Below, piece by piece: positions 44,234-53,560 of a stretch of DNA of 64,000 bases (position 1 is its first letter; each line of letters opens with the position of its first letter). The stretch is from JABCZH01 sp963803775 (GTDB lineage Bacteria; Acidobacteriota; Terriglobia; Terriglobales; Acidobacteriaceae): assembly GCA_963803775.1 (NCBI GenBank), contig CAWDNS010000007.1, forward strand, positions 868,001 to 932,000, read 5' to 3'. A model generated the notes under the pieces. The model was given only the letters and a program-made list of their open reading frames with translations, was not told the origin of the DNA and searched no databases. The position numbers and the translations under genes are program-made.

Positions 44234-44315
44234 CCCCCGGCGCGCGTCCGGCCAACGAAACCGCGCCGGAATGATGTGGCACAATTCTGCATCAAACATG
44301 AAAGAGGAGAACGGG

Positions 44316-44981
44316 ATGCTTAAGCGGGCAGCGATTGCGCTGGCAGTGATACTTCTTCTAACTTCAATTGCCCTCGGTCAAGACGGGCGTTTCGATGCCA
44401 GCATTAACGGCGGCGAGGTGTTTACCAATACGGCCAGCGGGAATGCGGTTGTACAAAGCGCCACGGCGGGGCCGGTCATTTTTGGCACTTTTCGCTATAA
44501 GTTCAGACCTAAGCATTCATTGATATTCAATTTCGGGCGAGCAAGAAATTCGCAGACCTACCTGGCTGGCGACAACTTTCACGTTGTGAACTCGATTTTG
44601 GAGGTCACAGGAGGGTATGTATTCAGTCCATACCCCAAGGCCAAGTTCGCGCCTTTCTTTTTAGCGGGCGGTGGAGCGCTGATTTTTAGTCCCAGCAGTA
44701 CCTGGGTATTTTTTCCTGACCTTCCGAATAATGTACTGGACCGGGTGCAGGTGAACCTGGGGGCGTCAAGCCAAACCCAGCTGTCATTTCTCTACGGGCT
44801 AGGAGTGGATTATCGACTGCCATGGTATCCGAAAGTCTCATTTCGCATGCAATACCGCGGTTTTCTGTACAAGGCTCCCGACTTCAAAGTAGATGCGAAT
44901 TCGGGCAGTATGGTGAACTTCTTTACTGGCGGCAGGGAACATATGGCTGAGCCGTCGGTTGGGTTTGTGTACAGTTTTTAG
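44316..44981 (+). CDS. Outer-membrane beta-barrel-like protein
   Basis: 221 aa from the ATG at 44316 (AGAGGAG six bases upstream). A signal peptide (LLTSIALGQ) is followed by alternating polar and hydrophobic strands and ends in an aromatic C-terminus (VGFVYSF), the usual mark of outer-membrane barrels. The size fits an eight-strand OmpA/OmpW-like barrel. The stop codon overlaps that of the convergent protease gene. Confidence 0.72.
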   Translation: MLKRAAIALAVILLLTSIALGQDGRFDASINGGEVFTNTASGNAVVQSATAGPVIFGTFRYKFRPKHSLIFNFGRARNSQTYLAGDNFHVVNSILEVTGGYVFSPYPKAKFAPFFLAGGGALIFSPSSTWVFFPDLPNNVLDRVQVNLGASSQTQLSFLYGLGVDYRLPWYPKVSFRMQYRGFLYKAPDFKVDANSGSMVNFFTGGREHMAEPSVGFVYSF

Positions 44982-46102
44982 GAGTTCAACGCGGCTTTGC
45001 GGAGTTTGCGGCTCTCGGCCAGCAGGGCCATGGAGTGCATCAGGTTTTGCAAGGTTACGATGCCCACCAGACGCTGATCTTCAACTACTGGAATGATGCT
45101 CAGATTGCGGGCGGTCAGCTTGCGGAATGCCGACGCCAGCGATTCTTTCTTCTGTGCCACCTCGAAGATGCGGTTCATGACCGCCTGCACGTAACCGTTG
45201 CCTTCGGCGCGGAGGGCTTGGAGGATTCTCTGCTTGGAGATCACTCCCACCATATCGCTACCGCGGATCACGGGAAAATCGTCCTGCAAAGAGTGGACAG
45301 CTTTATCTAGTGCGTCTTCCAAAGTATCGGCTGGCGAGAGGGTGGCGAAGTCGGTCAGCATGATGTCCTCAAGGCGCACTGTTTCCAGAACCGACTGAAA
45401 TACCGCTGAGCGCTCTTCCAGTTGCGCGGCGATAAACAGGAAAAAGCCGATCATGGTCAGCCAGATGTTCCACAGCATGCCAGTCAGCATGAATAGAGTG
45501 GCGAAGGCTTGGCCGATGGCAATGGCGCGGCGTGTGGCACGAGCGGAATCCATGCTGCGGCTGAAGATGGCGCGTAGAATCTTTCCACCATCCAGAGGAT
45601 AGGCAGGCAACAGGTTGAACAAGCCCAGCCATAGGTTCGACCAAACCAAGGCCCGCGGCAGATTGCTGGATTGCAGATCCCAGGGCTTGGTCCAAAGATG
45701 GATCTCGGGAGCGACCGCCAACAGAATACTGGCGGCGGCAAATGCGATGGCGAGATTCACGACCGGGCCGGCGATGGCGATGCGAATATCGCGCTTCCAG
45801 GTCAAGACACCGGGCTCGACCGGTTGCTGGGTTTCATCGAGAAGAGTGATCCCGCCGATGGGGAGCAGGATGATGGCTTTGGCGGGAATTCCAGCGTGGG
45901 TCGAAACCAGCGCGTGGCCAAGTTCGTGCAATACGACGGAGGCGAAGATAATTCCCACCAGTGCCAGGCCGCGGCCCGCGCTGGCAGGCCCATGCGAAGC
46001 CGACTCGGTAAGCCACACAAATAGCAGCAAAAAGAAAAAGGTCAGATGGATGCGGAGTTCGACTCCGAAAATCCGGCCTGCCGGGATGGACCAATTTCTC
46101 AT
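44978..46102 (-). CDS. Site-2 protease family metallopeptidase with CBS domains
   Basis: 374 aa. The zinc-binding HELGH (residues 59-63) lies in a membrane helix, and the third ligand is in NLLPAYPLDGG, as in site-2 proteases. Two CBS domains follow (about 240-365; MLTDFATLSPADTLEDAL and VMNRIFEVAQ segments), which usually sense adenine nucleotides. Such proteins cleave transmembrane anti-sigma or regulatory proteins. The ATG at 46102 is preferred to the TTG two codons before it. It is divergent from rsmD. Confidence 0.93.
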   Translation of the reverse strand: MRNWSIPAGRIFGVELRIHLTFFFLLLFVWLTESASHGPASAGRGLALVGIIFASVVLHELGHALVSTHAGIPAKAIILLPIGGITLLDETQQPVEPGVLTWKRDIRIAIAGPVVNLAIAFAAASILLAVAPEIHLWTKPWDLQSSNLPRALVWSNLWLGLFNLLPAYPLDGGKILRAIFSRSMDSARATRRAIAIGQAFATLFMLTGMLWNIWLTMIGFFLFIAAQLEERSAVFQSVLETVRLEDIMLTDFATLSPADTLEDALDKAVHSLQDDFPVIRGSDMVGVISKQRILQALRAEGNGYVQAVMNRIFEVAQKKESLASAFRKLTARNLSIIPVVEDQRLVGIVTLQNLMHSMALLAESRKLRKAALNS

Positions 46103-46200
46103 TCGCAAACGCCTGCCCTTCTATTCTATATAGTTTTAGACTCTGGACGAGCGGCAGGATGTGGTTTCGTCAGTCGGAAGTACCCAAGCGCAACCAAGAC

Positions 46201-46770
46201 ATGAGAGTGATCGCAGGACAATTTCGCAGCCGAAGGCTACAGTCACTGCCTGGGATGGAGTTGCGTCCCACCAGCGACCGGCTTCGGGAGACGCTCTTTG
46301 ACATACTTACGGCGGGCAATCCTGCGGCGCTAGAGGGGACGGTTTGGATTGATCTTTATGCGGGTACGGGAGCGGTGGGGATCGAGGCACTGAGCCGAGG
46401 CGCGAGCATGGTCTACTTTGTGGAATCGGCGCCGGACGCGGCTGAGTTGATTCGGAAGAACTTGAGCACACTGGGGATAAGGAGCGCATTTCAGGTTCTG
46501 AGGCAGGATGCCGTCCGCGCGTTGCAGGCGTGGGATAAGAGTGGGATCCGGGCCAACTTTGTGTTCATGGATCCGCCGTATGGCATGGAAGCGGCGTACG
46601 CTCAGGCTCTTACGACTCTTTCAAGTTCGGCATTCCTGTTGCCCGAGACCATTGTGATGGTTGAGCATCAGAAGAAATTCGATCCCGGTGAGCAGATTGC
46701 GGGGTTGCAGCGGTACCGGCTGCTCAAGCAAGGAGATGCAGCGCTGAGTTTCTACCGCGTTGGTCGATGA
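46201..46770 (+). CDS. rsmD: 16S rRNA (guanine-966-N2)-methyltransferase RsmD
   Basis: 189 aa from the ATG at 46201. It begins MRVIAGQFRSRRL and has LRPTSDRLRETLFDIL, SAM motif I WIDLYAGTGAVGIEAL and the catalytic DPPY in FVFMDPPYG. These are the signature blocks of RsmD. It methylates G966 of 16S rRNA. No ribosome site is evident. Confidence 0.93.
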   Translation: MRVIAGQFRSRRLQSLPGMELRPTSDRLRETLFDILTAGNPAALEGTVWIDLYAGTGAVGIEALSRGASMVYFVESAPDAAELIRKNLSTLGIRSAFQVLRQDAVRALQAWDKSGIRANFVFMDPPYGMEAAYAQALTTLSSSAFLLPETIVMVEHQKKFDPGEQIAGLQRYRLLKQGDAALSFYRVGR

Positions 46771-47015
46771 ACTTTCTGGCGAGCGATGCAAAAGAGTTGG
46801 CCAACCCATTCGCTGCGTATTTTTTCTCAGGACGCGCTAGCGCCGCTAGTAGAAGACGAAGTGTTGCCTAGGGTCCTTCGGCTCTTGCGGGTGTTTGAGA
46901 GTCGCGATATAGTGCCGGGCTTTAGCTGGAAACCTTCCGGGTAGACGTACCAGGAACGAGGTGTCCCATATCGTCCAAGCCAGTACGAAGTGTCGCGAAA
47001 GGTGAGAATCGACCG

Positions 47016-47729
47016 TTGCGACTGAATGGTAACTTGGAAAAGCATCTCTTGGCTTATGCAACCGCGGCGGGCGCGGCGTTGCTGTCGACAGTTCAGCCGG
47101 CCGATGCGCAGGTTGTTTATACGCCGTCCAACATACCTATTACCGAGGCCTTATTTGGCCAGCCGGCGTTCACACCACTTGATCTTAACAATGACGGTGT
47201 CGTCGATTTCAGCTTTGAAAATTTCTTCTCTGCAACCTCATCTCATTCGGTGTCGTTCTTAAGAATCGTTCCGGGCCAGACCGACAACGAAACGGCGGCG
47301 GTTCCCGCCAAAGAAGGCTTCACCGCGGCCGCTGTGCCGTCAGGGAAACAAATAGGACCGCAAGGCAACTTTCAAGCCGGCGGTTTGTACATGGCAATCC
47401 GGGCGATCTTTGACTCGATCCCTCGATCGTCGGGTAGTTGGCTGCAGGTTGAGACCTCTTTTGTTGGTCTGAAGTTCTTGATCAACGGGCAAGTTCACTA
47501 CGGTTGGGCACGAGTAAAACTTCCGTCGCCTGGGACTTATTACCTCGGCAGTATTTATGGGTACGCCTATGAGAGCACACCCAACCAGCCCATAGTGGCG
47601 GGGCAAACCAGCGGCACGGCGGAAAAGCCGGTGATGGGGAATGAGCCGGCGGGTCTGGGCGTGCTTGCCGCTGGGTCATCCGGTTTGAGTTTCTGGCGAG
47701 GACAAAGAGCCGCCAATGGTGTGCGCTAG
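47016..47729 (+). CDS. Secreted protein with a PEP-CTERM-like C-terminal signal
   Basis: 237 aa from a TTG at 47016, which has AAGGTGAGA nine bases before it. The N-terminal part is weakly hydrophobic (AAGAALLSTVQPADAQ). The middle contains DLNNDGVVDFSF, a calcium-like loop, and YGWARVKLP. The end (EPAGLGVLAAGSSGLSFWRG) has the Glu-Pro, hydrophobic stretch and basic tail of PEP-CTERM-type surface sorting signals, although the last segment is short. The function is unknown. The gap 46771-47015 upstream has no other gene. Confidence 0.65.
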   Translation: MRLNGNLEKHLLAYATAAGAALLSTVQPADAQVVYTPSNIPITEALFGQPAFTPLDLNNDGVVDFSFENFFSATSSHSVSFLRIVPGQTDNETAAVPAKEGFTAAAVPSGKQIGPQGNFQAGGLYMAIRAIFDSIPRSSGSWLQVETSFVGLKFLINGQVHYGWARVKLPSPGTYYLGSIYGYAYESTPNQPIVAGQTSGTAEKPVMGNEPAGLGVLAAGSSGLSFWRGQRAANGVR

Positions 47730-47774
47730 GGAGCCAAAGGGTAAATCTACGAGGAATGGCAGGGAGGTCAAGCC

Positions 47775-49010
47775 ATGAGAAGCAAACCATTTGCATCGTT
47801 CGCATCAACCGCGGGGCAGCTTTTGGCCTTGGTATTAGCCATTTTGGTGACCGGCGCGGGGGCGGCGGGAGTTAAGGAGAGCGTGATTCATGCGTTCAGA
47901 CAGACTGATGGCTCGCAACCCTTGGCGGGCTTTATAGCGGACGACAACGGAAATCTTTACGGGACGACCTCGCACGGAGGGAATTTTTTGCTCGGCACCG
48001 TGTTCGAACTTTCTCCCGGCCCGGGCGGGACATGGTCGGAGACAATTCTGTATGCGTTTCAAGGCCAGAGCGATGGCTCCTTGCCTTATGGGACTTTGGT
48101 TGTCGATAAGACCGGAAATCTTTACGGTATTGCCCAAGCCGGTGACGTAAACGCGAGGGGCGAGGTCTTCGAGCTAACCAAGGGAGCGAATGGAACGTGG
48201 ACGGAAAGTGTGATTTATCGCTTTACCAGCAGCGACCAACCGCCCAATGGCGATCTGATATGGGACAGCAATGGCAGCCTGTATGGAACCACCCCTCACG
48301 GCGGCAAACCTCAGTCTGGCGAGGTCTTTGAACTGAGCCCGCAACAGGATGGCAGTTGGAAAGAGACCGTGCTTTATGTGTTTCCTGGGACCACCGGGCT
48401 TGGTGATCTGGTTGCGGGCGTAACTTTCGACGACAAAGGGAACCTCTATGGAGCGGCAGGTGGTAGCAATGGGGGTGAGGGTGGAGGGTACGAAATATCG
48501 CCTCAGCAAAACGGCCAATGGACTGCGACCGTGCTTCACAATTTTACCGGGGGAGCCGATGGCGGCTATCCGGATTCCAAGCTGGTCTTCGATGCGAACG
48601 GGAATCTCTATGGCACAACGAACGGTCCCAACTACGGTGAAGTTTTCGAACTGATCCCATCCCAAGGTGGTGGGTGGACGGAACAAACACTGCACAACTT
48701 CGTCAACGGTGGCAGCGACGGCTTAAAGCCCCAGGGAACGATTGTCTTCGATGCCAACGGCAATCTATACGGCACAACTCCAATCGGCGGCGTTGGATGC
48801 AACCAGGCCAGCTGCGGCACCGTATACCGGCTTAGCCCTCAAGCCGGCGGCGTCTGGAAAGAAGTGATATTGCATCATTTCGAAAGCGCCAGCGACGGCT
48901 CGCAACCGCAAGCCGGAGTGTTGCTCGATAACGCTGGACACTTATTTGGCACAACCAGATTTGGCGGCGGCCGTTATGGATACGGAACGGTGTTTGAGAT
49001 CAGCAAGTAA
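47775..49010 (+). CDS. Secreted GloVer tandem-repeat protein
   Basis: 411 aa with a GGGAGG site and a long signal peptide (LLALVLAILVTGAGA). At least six tandem units of about 55 residues each carry GNLYGTT followed by G-x-V-F/Y-E/R-L-S-P and a W-x-E-x-x-L/I-Y/H-x-F strand. This is the GloVer repeat of choice-of-anchor proteins common in acidobacteria, probably a beta-propeller. No sorting tail is visible after FEISK. It probably faces the outside; the role is unknown. Confidence 0.88.
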   Translation: MRSKPFASFASTAGQLLALVLAILVTGAGAAGVKESVIHAFRQTDGSQPLAGFIADDNGNLYGTTSHGGNFLLGTVFELSPGPGGTWSETILYAFQGQSDGSLPYGTLVVDKTGNLYGIAQAGDVNARGEVFELTKGANGTWTESVIYRFTSSDQPPNGDLIWDSNGSLYGTTPHGGKPQSGEVFELSPQQDGSWKETVLYVFPGTTGLGDLVAGVTFDDKGNLYGAAGGSNGGEGGGYEISPQQNGQWTATVLHNFTGGADGGYPDSKLVFDANGNLYGTTNGPNYGEVFELIPSQGGGWTEQTLHNFVNGGSDGLKPQGTIVFDANGNLYGTTPIGGVGCNQASCGTVYRLSPQAGGVWKEVILHHFESASDGSQPQAGVLLDNAGHLFGTTRFGGGRYGYGTVFEISK

Positions 49011-49034
49011 TCGCCCGTAGGGTCTGACTAAACC

Positions 49035-49589
49035 CTACATCACGATCTCATTAACTCGGCGCACGATGGGGTGCTGCATCTCCTGTAAGTCATTCTTCAC
49101 CCGGTTGAGGCCGTAGACGCATTGCTCGAAGTGGCTGGAGAGGCTGGCGAAGAGCGGCGCGACCTTGGTGTATTCGAAGCAATCGAATTTCGAGACGATG
49201 TAATAGCTCTCCTTGCCGGCTTTCATCCAATCCACAAAATTCTCCAGCCGGTTGTGGCGCAGGCGAAATTGGTTGATACTCTCGGGGAACATGCCGGTAA
49301 AGAACAAGGTGTAGTCGCCGACGTGTTTCCGTACCTGGCGTTCGCGGTCGAATGAAGGCGCCGGACCGAACACGGGATCGGCTTCGAGCAGCATCTCGCC
49401 AACGTCGGTCAGTGGGCGCGCAGCGGTGGCGCTGCGAATCTTGAATAGCTGTTCGACCTCGCAAAACTCCGCGAGCAAGTGAGCGACATAGTTGACGATT
49501 TGCGGATCGCGGATGCCGATTTCCTCGGCATAGTGGCGTCCCACAAGTTCAACGAACAACTTCTGTAAAGGATGCGATTCGGGAATCAT
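49035..49589 (-). CDS. Conserved helical protein of unknown function
   Basis: 184 aa with a GGAGGT site nine bases before the ATG. It is mostly helical, cytoplasmic and without a signal peptide. Landmarks are LVGRHYAEEIGI, YVAHLLAEFCEVEQLF, GDYTLFFTGMFPE and FDCFEYTKVAPLFA. I do not know a family name. The C-terminus could form a helical bundle. It is convergent with the GloVer gene. Confidence 0.65.
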   Translation of the reverse strand: MIPESHPLQKLFVELVGRHYAEEIGIRDPQIVNYVAHLLAEFCEVEQLFKIRSATAARPLTDVGEMLLEADPVFGPAPSFDRERQVRKHVGDYTLFFTGMFPESINQFRLRHNRLENFVDWMKAGKESYYIVSKFDCFEYTKVAPLFASLSSHFEQCVYGLNRVKNDLQEMQHPIVRRVNEIVM

Positions 49590-49836
49590 GCGGGGCTCAC
49601 CTCCGTAAAACCCGCTGGCGACGGGGAGCCGCCGCTAACATTGAGTGATAAATAACTCACCTTCACCGCAAAGGCAAGTGACTTCTGTGTTCCGGCACCC
49701 CACGTTCGTGCCATGTGACTTAGAAGTGCGTTGATGCGCAAAGGTTTTACCGACTTTGTGTTGGCAGTCAGTGGCGTCGGCTGCCAATTTCAAGACGACC
49801 GTCCAGTACAATATCGGCCACGGAGGGACATGGCCT

Positions 49837-50235
49837 GTGGAACGAAGGAACATATCGAGCGGGACTACATGGGAACCGGTCGTGGGCTATTCGCGCGCGG
49901 TGAAGATCGGCAACGCCGTTTACGTGTCGGGGACGACTGCGACTGGCGCCGACGGGAAGATTGTGGGCGTGGGAGACAGCTATGCCCAGGCGATACAGAC
50001 TTTGAAGAACATTGAGTCGGCCTTACAGAAAGCGGGGGCGAGCATGAAAGATGTGGTCCGAACGCGCATGTTCGTGACCAATATCGCGGATTGGGAGAAG
50101 ATCGGAAAAGCGCACGGCGAGTTCTTCCGTGACATCCGGCCGGCGACTTCGATGGTGGAAGTGAGCAAGTTGATCTCACCAGAGATGCTGGTGGAGATTG
50201 AAGCTGATGCGGTGATCGGAGACTCGCAGCATTGA
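49837..50235 (+). CDS. RidA (YjgF/YER057c) family protein
   Basis: 132 aa from a GTG at 49837 with GGAGG ten bases upstream. Landmarks are YSRAVKIGNAVYVSGTTAT and DVVRTRMFVTNIADWEKIG, whose Arg in VRTRMFV holds the substrate carboxylate in RidA, and PATSMVEVSKLI. RidA deaminates reactive enamines and imines formed by PLP enzymes. The open frame extends further upstream, but that part has no family similarity. Confidence 0.9.
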   Translation: MERRNISSGTTWEPVVGYSRAVKIGNAVYVSGTTATGADGKIVGVGDSYAQAIQTLKNIESALQKAGASMKDVVRTRMFVTNIADWEKIGKAHGEFFRDIRPATSMVEVSKLISPEMLVEIEADAVIGDSQH

Positions 50236-50257
50236 TCGCTCACGCCACGGTTTCTCA

Positions 50258-50752
50258 ATGACAACCGACACTCGCAGTTTGGCCAGGACTATTGCCGTGG
50301 TGCGTATGGCCACAGCCGTTTTCTTTATACTCTTCGGCGAGTACAAGTTGTTCGGGCCGGGATTCTCTCACGGCGGATTTCAGGAATACCTGCGCAGCTA
50401 CATTGAGGGTTCGGCCGTCGGTTTCTATCGGCCAATTCTTGCGCAGGTGGTGCTGCCTCACGCGGTATTTCTTGGATATGTGGTGGGAGCTATCGAGATG
50501 TTTATTGGGCTGTCGCTATTGCTGGGGATATGGGTGCGGGCGGCGTCGGTGCTGGGAGTGCTGCATATGTTGAGCCTGACGCTGGCGACGTGGTGGGAAG
50601 TTGGCCACAACGTTCCGGTGTGGAGATACTTTGGCGCAGAGCTTGATCATCTGCCGCTGCTGTTTTTGTTTCTAATTTTCTACGCATCCGACGCAGGGAA
50701 AACGTGGGGGCTGGATGGGTGGGTCAGAACCTTGGATCGCAGGCCACGCTGA
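50258..50752 (+). CDS. DoxX family membrane protein
   Basis: 164 aa with four hydrophobic helices. Landmarks are FFILFGEYKLFGPGF and VVGAIEMFIGLSLLLGIWVRAASVLG. DoxX proteins are small inner-membrane proteins linked to redox or oxidative stress functions in some bacteria. The specific role here is unknown. It follows the RidA gene after 22 bases on the same strand. Confidence 0.85.
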   Translation: MTTDTRSLARTIAVVRMATAVFFILFGEYKLFGPGFSHGGFQEYLRSYIEGSAVGFYRPILAQVVLPHAVFLGYVVGAIEMFIGLSLLLGIWVRAASVLGVLHMLSLTLATWWEVGHNVPVWRYFGAELDHLPLLFLFLIFYASDAGKTWGLDGWVRTLDRRPR

Positions 50753-50757
50753 GAAGA

Positions 50758-50800
50758 ACTTCGCCGCCGATTTCCGCTGATGAACGCAGATCAATCGGAA
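50758..50800 (+). repeat. Dispersed intergenic repeat unit
   Basis: CTTCGCCGCCGATTTCCGCT followed by GATGAACGCAGATCAATCGG resembles the units at 35996 and 52063. Confidence 0.5.
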
Positions 50801-50834
50801 GAAAAAGCAAAAGGCCAGCACTGGGCTGGCCTTT
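50795..50834 (-). terminator. Rho-independent terminator of the HU gene
   Basis: A perfect 10-bp stem (AAAGGCCAGC at 50810-50819 and GCTGGCCTTT at 50825-50834) with a five-base loop. On the minus strand it is followed by a T-rich stretch. It lies 21 bases past the HU stop codon. Confidence 0.85.
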
Positions 50835-50854
50835 GCACTTCATAAATCTGGCAA

Positions 50855-51154
50855 CTACTTCTTGGGTGAAGGGGCGATTGCATCTTTGGTTGCTTTCGCC
50901 ACGCGGAACTTCACTACGGTCTTGGCCTTGATCTGAATGGGTTCGCCGGTCTGCGGATTGCGTCCCATGCGGGCCTTGCGGTGGGCCTTTACCAGGCGGC
51001 CGAGTCCGGGCACGACGAACACGCCATTCTTCTTTGTCTCTTTTACAGCGGTGTCAACCAGATGCTCGATGAATGCGGCTGCGGTCTTGTTGTTGCTCTC
51101 GAGTTTCTCAGCCAAATGACGGACGAGTTGAGTCTTGGTCATACCTGAAGCCAT
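50855..51154 (-). CDS. HU family DNA-binding protein
   Basis: 99 aa with AGGAGG before the ATG. The signature GRNPQTGEPI lies in the DNA-bending arm, and VPGLGRLVKAHRKARMG precedes it. HU/IHF proteins bend and compact DNA. The sequence fits HU better than IHF subunits. It has its own terminator and a 250-base upstream region shared with the divergent gene at 51406. Confidence 0.95.
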   Translation of the reverse strand: MASGMTKTQLVRHLAEKLESNNKTAAAFIEHLVDTAVKETKKNGVFVVPGLGRLVKAHRKARMGRNPQTGEPIQIKAKTVVKFRVAKATKDAIAPSPKK

Positions 51155-51236
51155 GCTTCCTCCTGTACAGCGTTTAGATTTTCCTGCGGTAATTGTGATC
51201 TTATATCAGCGTTGCTGTGGAAAAACACTGATTTCT

Positions 51237-51256
51237 CCGCATTTTATGCGGTTTTT
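51237..51256 (+). terminator. Short terminator-like hairpin in the HU upstream region
   Basis: CCGCAT-TTT-ATGCGG followed by TTTTT on the plus strand. No plus-strand gene ends here, so it could attenuate a leader for the gene at 51406 or be incidental. Confidence 0.35.
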
Positions 51257-51405
51257 ATCAAAAGGGAACCATAAAAGCCCACAAAAATCGCTATTTTTGC
51301 CCTTACGGACTTGGGAACCCCTGTTTTCAGTGGGGGTGTGGCCTCCTCGGGCGAGTCGGAAGAAGACATGGCTGCGTGGGATAATTAACTTACGGAGACC
51401 TACTT

Positions 51406-52059
51406 GTGAGCTGTGCCATTTGCGAAAAACGCAAAGAGAAACGCTTTTGCCCGGCGGTGCATGGGCGCATCTGCGCGCAATGTTGCGGCGAGCAGCGCGA
51501 GGTCACGCTGGATTGCCCGAGCGATTGCGTCTATCTACAGCAGGCGCGCGAGCACGAAAAGCCTCGCGATTTGCAGGATTTGGATCAAGCGGCGTTGTTT
51601 CCGCAGGTCGAGATCGGCGATCAGTTTCTCTATGAACATGAGCATCTGATTGTGGGATTGACTTTCGCGCTGGCCAAGTCGGCTCGCGCGGATCGCAGTA
51701 TCAACGACGGCGATCTGATCGCCGGGCTTGGGACGATCACCAAAGCTCACGAGACTTTGGCGAATTCAGGGTTGCACTATGAGCCGCCGGCTACCAGCCT
51801 GAGTCAGCAGGCCATTGCCGCGGAAGTGCAGAAGATGTTGAAGGAATATCGCGAGGCGGAGGAGAAGCATTTGGGGTACTCGCGGCTGCGGGAGTCCGAT
51901 GTGCTGAAAGCTCTGGTGTTTCTGCTGCGCATGGGATATGCGCGCACGTCGGGCAGGCCGAAGGCGCGGGCGTTTGTAGATTTCGTATTGGCACAGTTTC
52001 CCGAGCAGCCAGTCATTGCCGCGCCGGACGAGGCAGGCAGTCGGTTGATTGTGCCCTGA
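51406..52059 (+). CDS. Cysteine-rich conserved protein of unknown function
   Basis: 217 aa from a GTG with a GGAGA site. The N-terminus carries CAICEKRKEKRFCPA, RICAQCCGEQRE and LDCPSDCVYLQQ: eight or more cysteines in CxxC-like pairs that should bind zinc. The rest is helical (LIVGLTFALAKSARA, VLKALVFLLRMG). Similar proteins occur in related genomes, but I know no function. A nucleic-acid or protein-contact role is a guess from the zinc module. Confidence 0.75.
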   Translation: MSCAICEKRKEKRFCPAVHGRICAQCCGEQREVTLDCPSDCVYLQQAREHEKPRDLQDLDQAALFPQVEIGDQFLYEHEHLIVGLTFALAKSARADRSINDGDLIAGLGTITKAHETLANSGLHYEPPATSLSQQAIAAEVQKMLKEYREAEEKHLGYSRLRESDVLKALVFLLRMGYARTSGRPKARAFVDFVLAQFPEQPVIAAPDEAGSRLIVP

Positions 52060-52062
52060 TTT

Positions 52063-52100
52063 TCAGCCGCAGATTCCGCTGAAAAGCGCAGATTAATCAA
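52063..52100 (+). repeat. Dispersed intergenic repeat unit
   Basis: TTCAGCCGCAGATTCCGCTG followed by AAAAGCGCAGATTAATC resembles the units at 35996 and 50758. It overlaps the folK stop codon by a few bases. Confidence 0.5.
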
Positions 52101-52579
52101 CTGAACTTGTGTACTGCCTGTCCCGGCGGCAGGGCATCTCTCAGTTCTCGAATGGTCCGCTTTAACGCTGGGTGACGAACACTGGAAGCGATTTCCGCCA
52201 GCGGCTCGAGCACGAAGCGCCGTTCTTGCATTCCAGGGTGCGGGATGCTCAAGCCCTTGGTGTCGATTATCGAATTTCCGAACAGCAGAATATCGATGTC
52301 GATGCTGCGTGGACCTTTTTTCTGGGTGCGCATTCTTCCCATTTGGCGTTCGATTTCAAGAATTGCTTCTATGAGTTGTTGCGCCGTCTGTTCGGTATCC
52401 AGTTCGACTGCGCAATTCAAGAACCAGGGCTGCGCCGTAAATTCTACCGGCTCGGTTTCGTACAGGGGCGAGACTTGCAGGACTTCTCCGAGAGTGCGAA
52501 GCCGGTTGATGGCGGCGTTCAAGTTGGCGGCGCGGTCGCCAACATTCGAGCCGAGCGAGAGATAGACAGTGTTGTGCAA
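52097..52579 (-). CDS. folK: 2-amino-4-hydroxy-6-hydroxymethyldihydropteridine pyrophosphokinase
   Basis: 160 aa. Landmarks are VYLSLGSNVGDRAANL, the substrate strand ETEPV, FLNCAVEL, and the metal-binding GPRSIDIDILLFG with the following IPHPGMQERRFVL. This is HPPK, which activates the pterin for dihydropteroate synthesis in the folate pathway. The start appears to be TTG at 52579 with no clear ribosome site. folP is not adjacent. Confidence 0.95.
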   Translation of the reverse strand: MHNTVYLSLGSNVGDRAANLNAAINRLRTLGEVLQVSPLYETEPVEFTAQPWFLNCAVELDTEQTAQQLIEAILEIERQMGRMRTQKKGPRSIDIDILLFGNSIIDTKGLSIPHPGMQERRFVLEPLAEIASSVRHPALKRTIRELRDALPPGQAVHKFS

Positions 52580-52658
52580 GAGTAGTTCTTCGCCTTAGAC
52601 CCCAGGTATCGAGTTTTGGACTTGCGGTGGAGCGGCCGCCGACGGAAGCTTTCATTCT

Positions 52659-52889
52659 ATGCTTTCCATTCATACCAAAATCGACCGCACCCAGCGCCTG
52701 CTTCGAATGTTGGAAGAGGACGCGCCGCTGTTGGCGGTGCGGGTGGCTCCGCTTACTGAGGAACGGCAACGATCAGCGAAGGACTATGCTGCCGAATTGC
52801 GGGCGCGGACGCGGGCGGAGTTGGACAAACTGATCGAGCAGTGCGTGTTTTGGGATGCCAACGATCGGACTCCGCAAGCCGCGGATTGA
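52659..52889 (+). CDS. Small charged helical protein, unknown
   Basis: 76 aa, mostly helical (RTQRLLRMLEEDAP, EERQRSAKDYAAELRARTRA), with a single Cys near the end. It has no signal peptide and no recognised domain. It is divergent from folK and may share its promoter region. Codon use looks real, but the short length limits certainty. Confidence 0.45.
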   Translation: MLSIHTKIDRTQRLLRMLEEDAPLLAVRVAPLTEERQRSAKDYAAELRARTRAELDKLIEQCVFWDANDRTPQAAD

Positions 52890-53024
52890 GTTGCGCGCGG
52901 CTGCCTCAGCCGCTAATGCCTTGCAATCAAAAATCCCAGGTTTTGAGACATACTGAATCGCCTACTCGACGATGCGCGAAGTATAATTTCGTCGAAAATG
53001 GATTTGAGACAGGCAGGTGAATTA

Positions 53025-53537
53025 ATGCGGCGCGTTCGATATTCGGTGGTGATGAGTTTGGACGCTTATATTGCGGGGCCGAAGGGCGAAGCAGATTGGA
53101 TCACCGCCGACCCGGATTTCGATTTCGCTACGGTATTCAGCCAGTTTGACACCATCCTGGTCGGACGCCGGACGTTTGACACCATGGTCGCCGCTCGGCG
53201 GGTGACGATGCCGGGTATGAAGACCGTGGTTTTTTCGCGGACGTTGAAGCAAGAAGACTACCCCGAAGTCGCCATGATCACGAACGATCAAAGGGAAACC
53301 TTAGCCGCACTCAAAGCCAGCCCCGGTAAGGATATCTGGTTATTCGGGGGTGGATCGCTCTTCCGCAGTCTCGCCGAAGGCGGACTCGTCGATACAGTGG
53401 AAGTCCGCATTGTCCCGATTCTTCTTGGCGGGGGAGTTCCTTTGTCGCCAGACGCGCAGCAGCGGATCAAACTCACGCTCGTATCTCATAAGGTTAGCCG
53501 ATCCGGAATTGTGTCGTTAGAGTATGCGATCAAGTAA
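53025..53537 (+). CDS. RibD C-terminal/DHFR-like reductase
   Basis: 170 aa from the ATG at 53025 with AGGTGA five bases upstream. Landmarks are YSVVMSLDAYIAGPKGEADW, DTILVGRRTFDTM, KTVVFSRTL and DIWLFGGGSLFRSL, the usual set for YyaP-type proteins with a DHFR fold that bind NADPH. Whether it reduces folate, a pyrimidine or something else is unknown. A TATAAT box at 52982-52987 lies 11 bases before an earlier in-frame ATG (52998), so that start is also possible. Confidence 0.88.
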   Translation: MRRVRYSVVMSLDAYIAGPKGEADWITADPDFDFATVFSQFDTILVGRRTFDTMVAARRVTMPGMKTVVFSRTLKQEDYPEVAMITNDQRETLAALKASPGKDIWLFGGGSLFRSLAEGGLVDTVEVRIVPILLGGGVPLSPDAQQRIKLTLVSHKVSRSGIVSLEYAIK

Positions 53538-53560
53538 CGCTGCTCCACCCAAAGACAGCA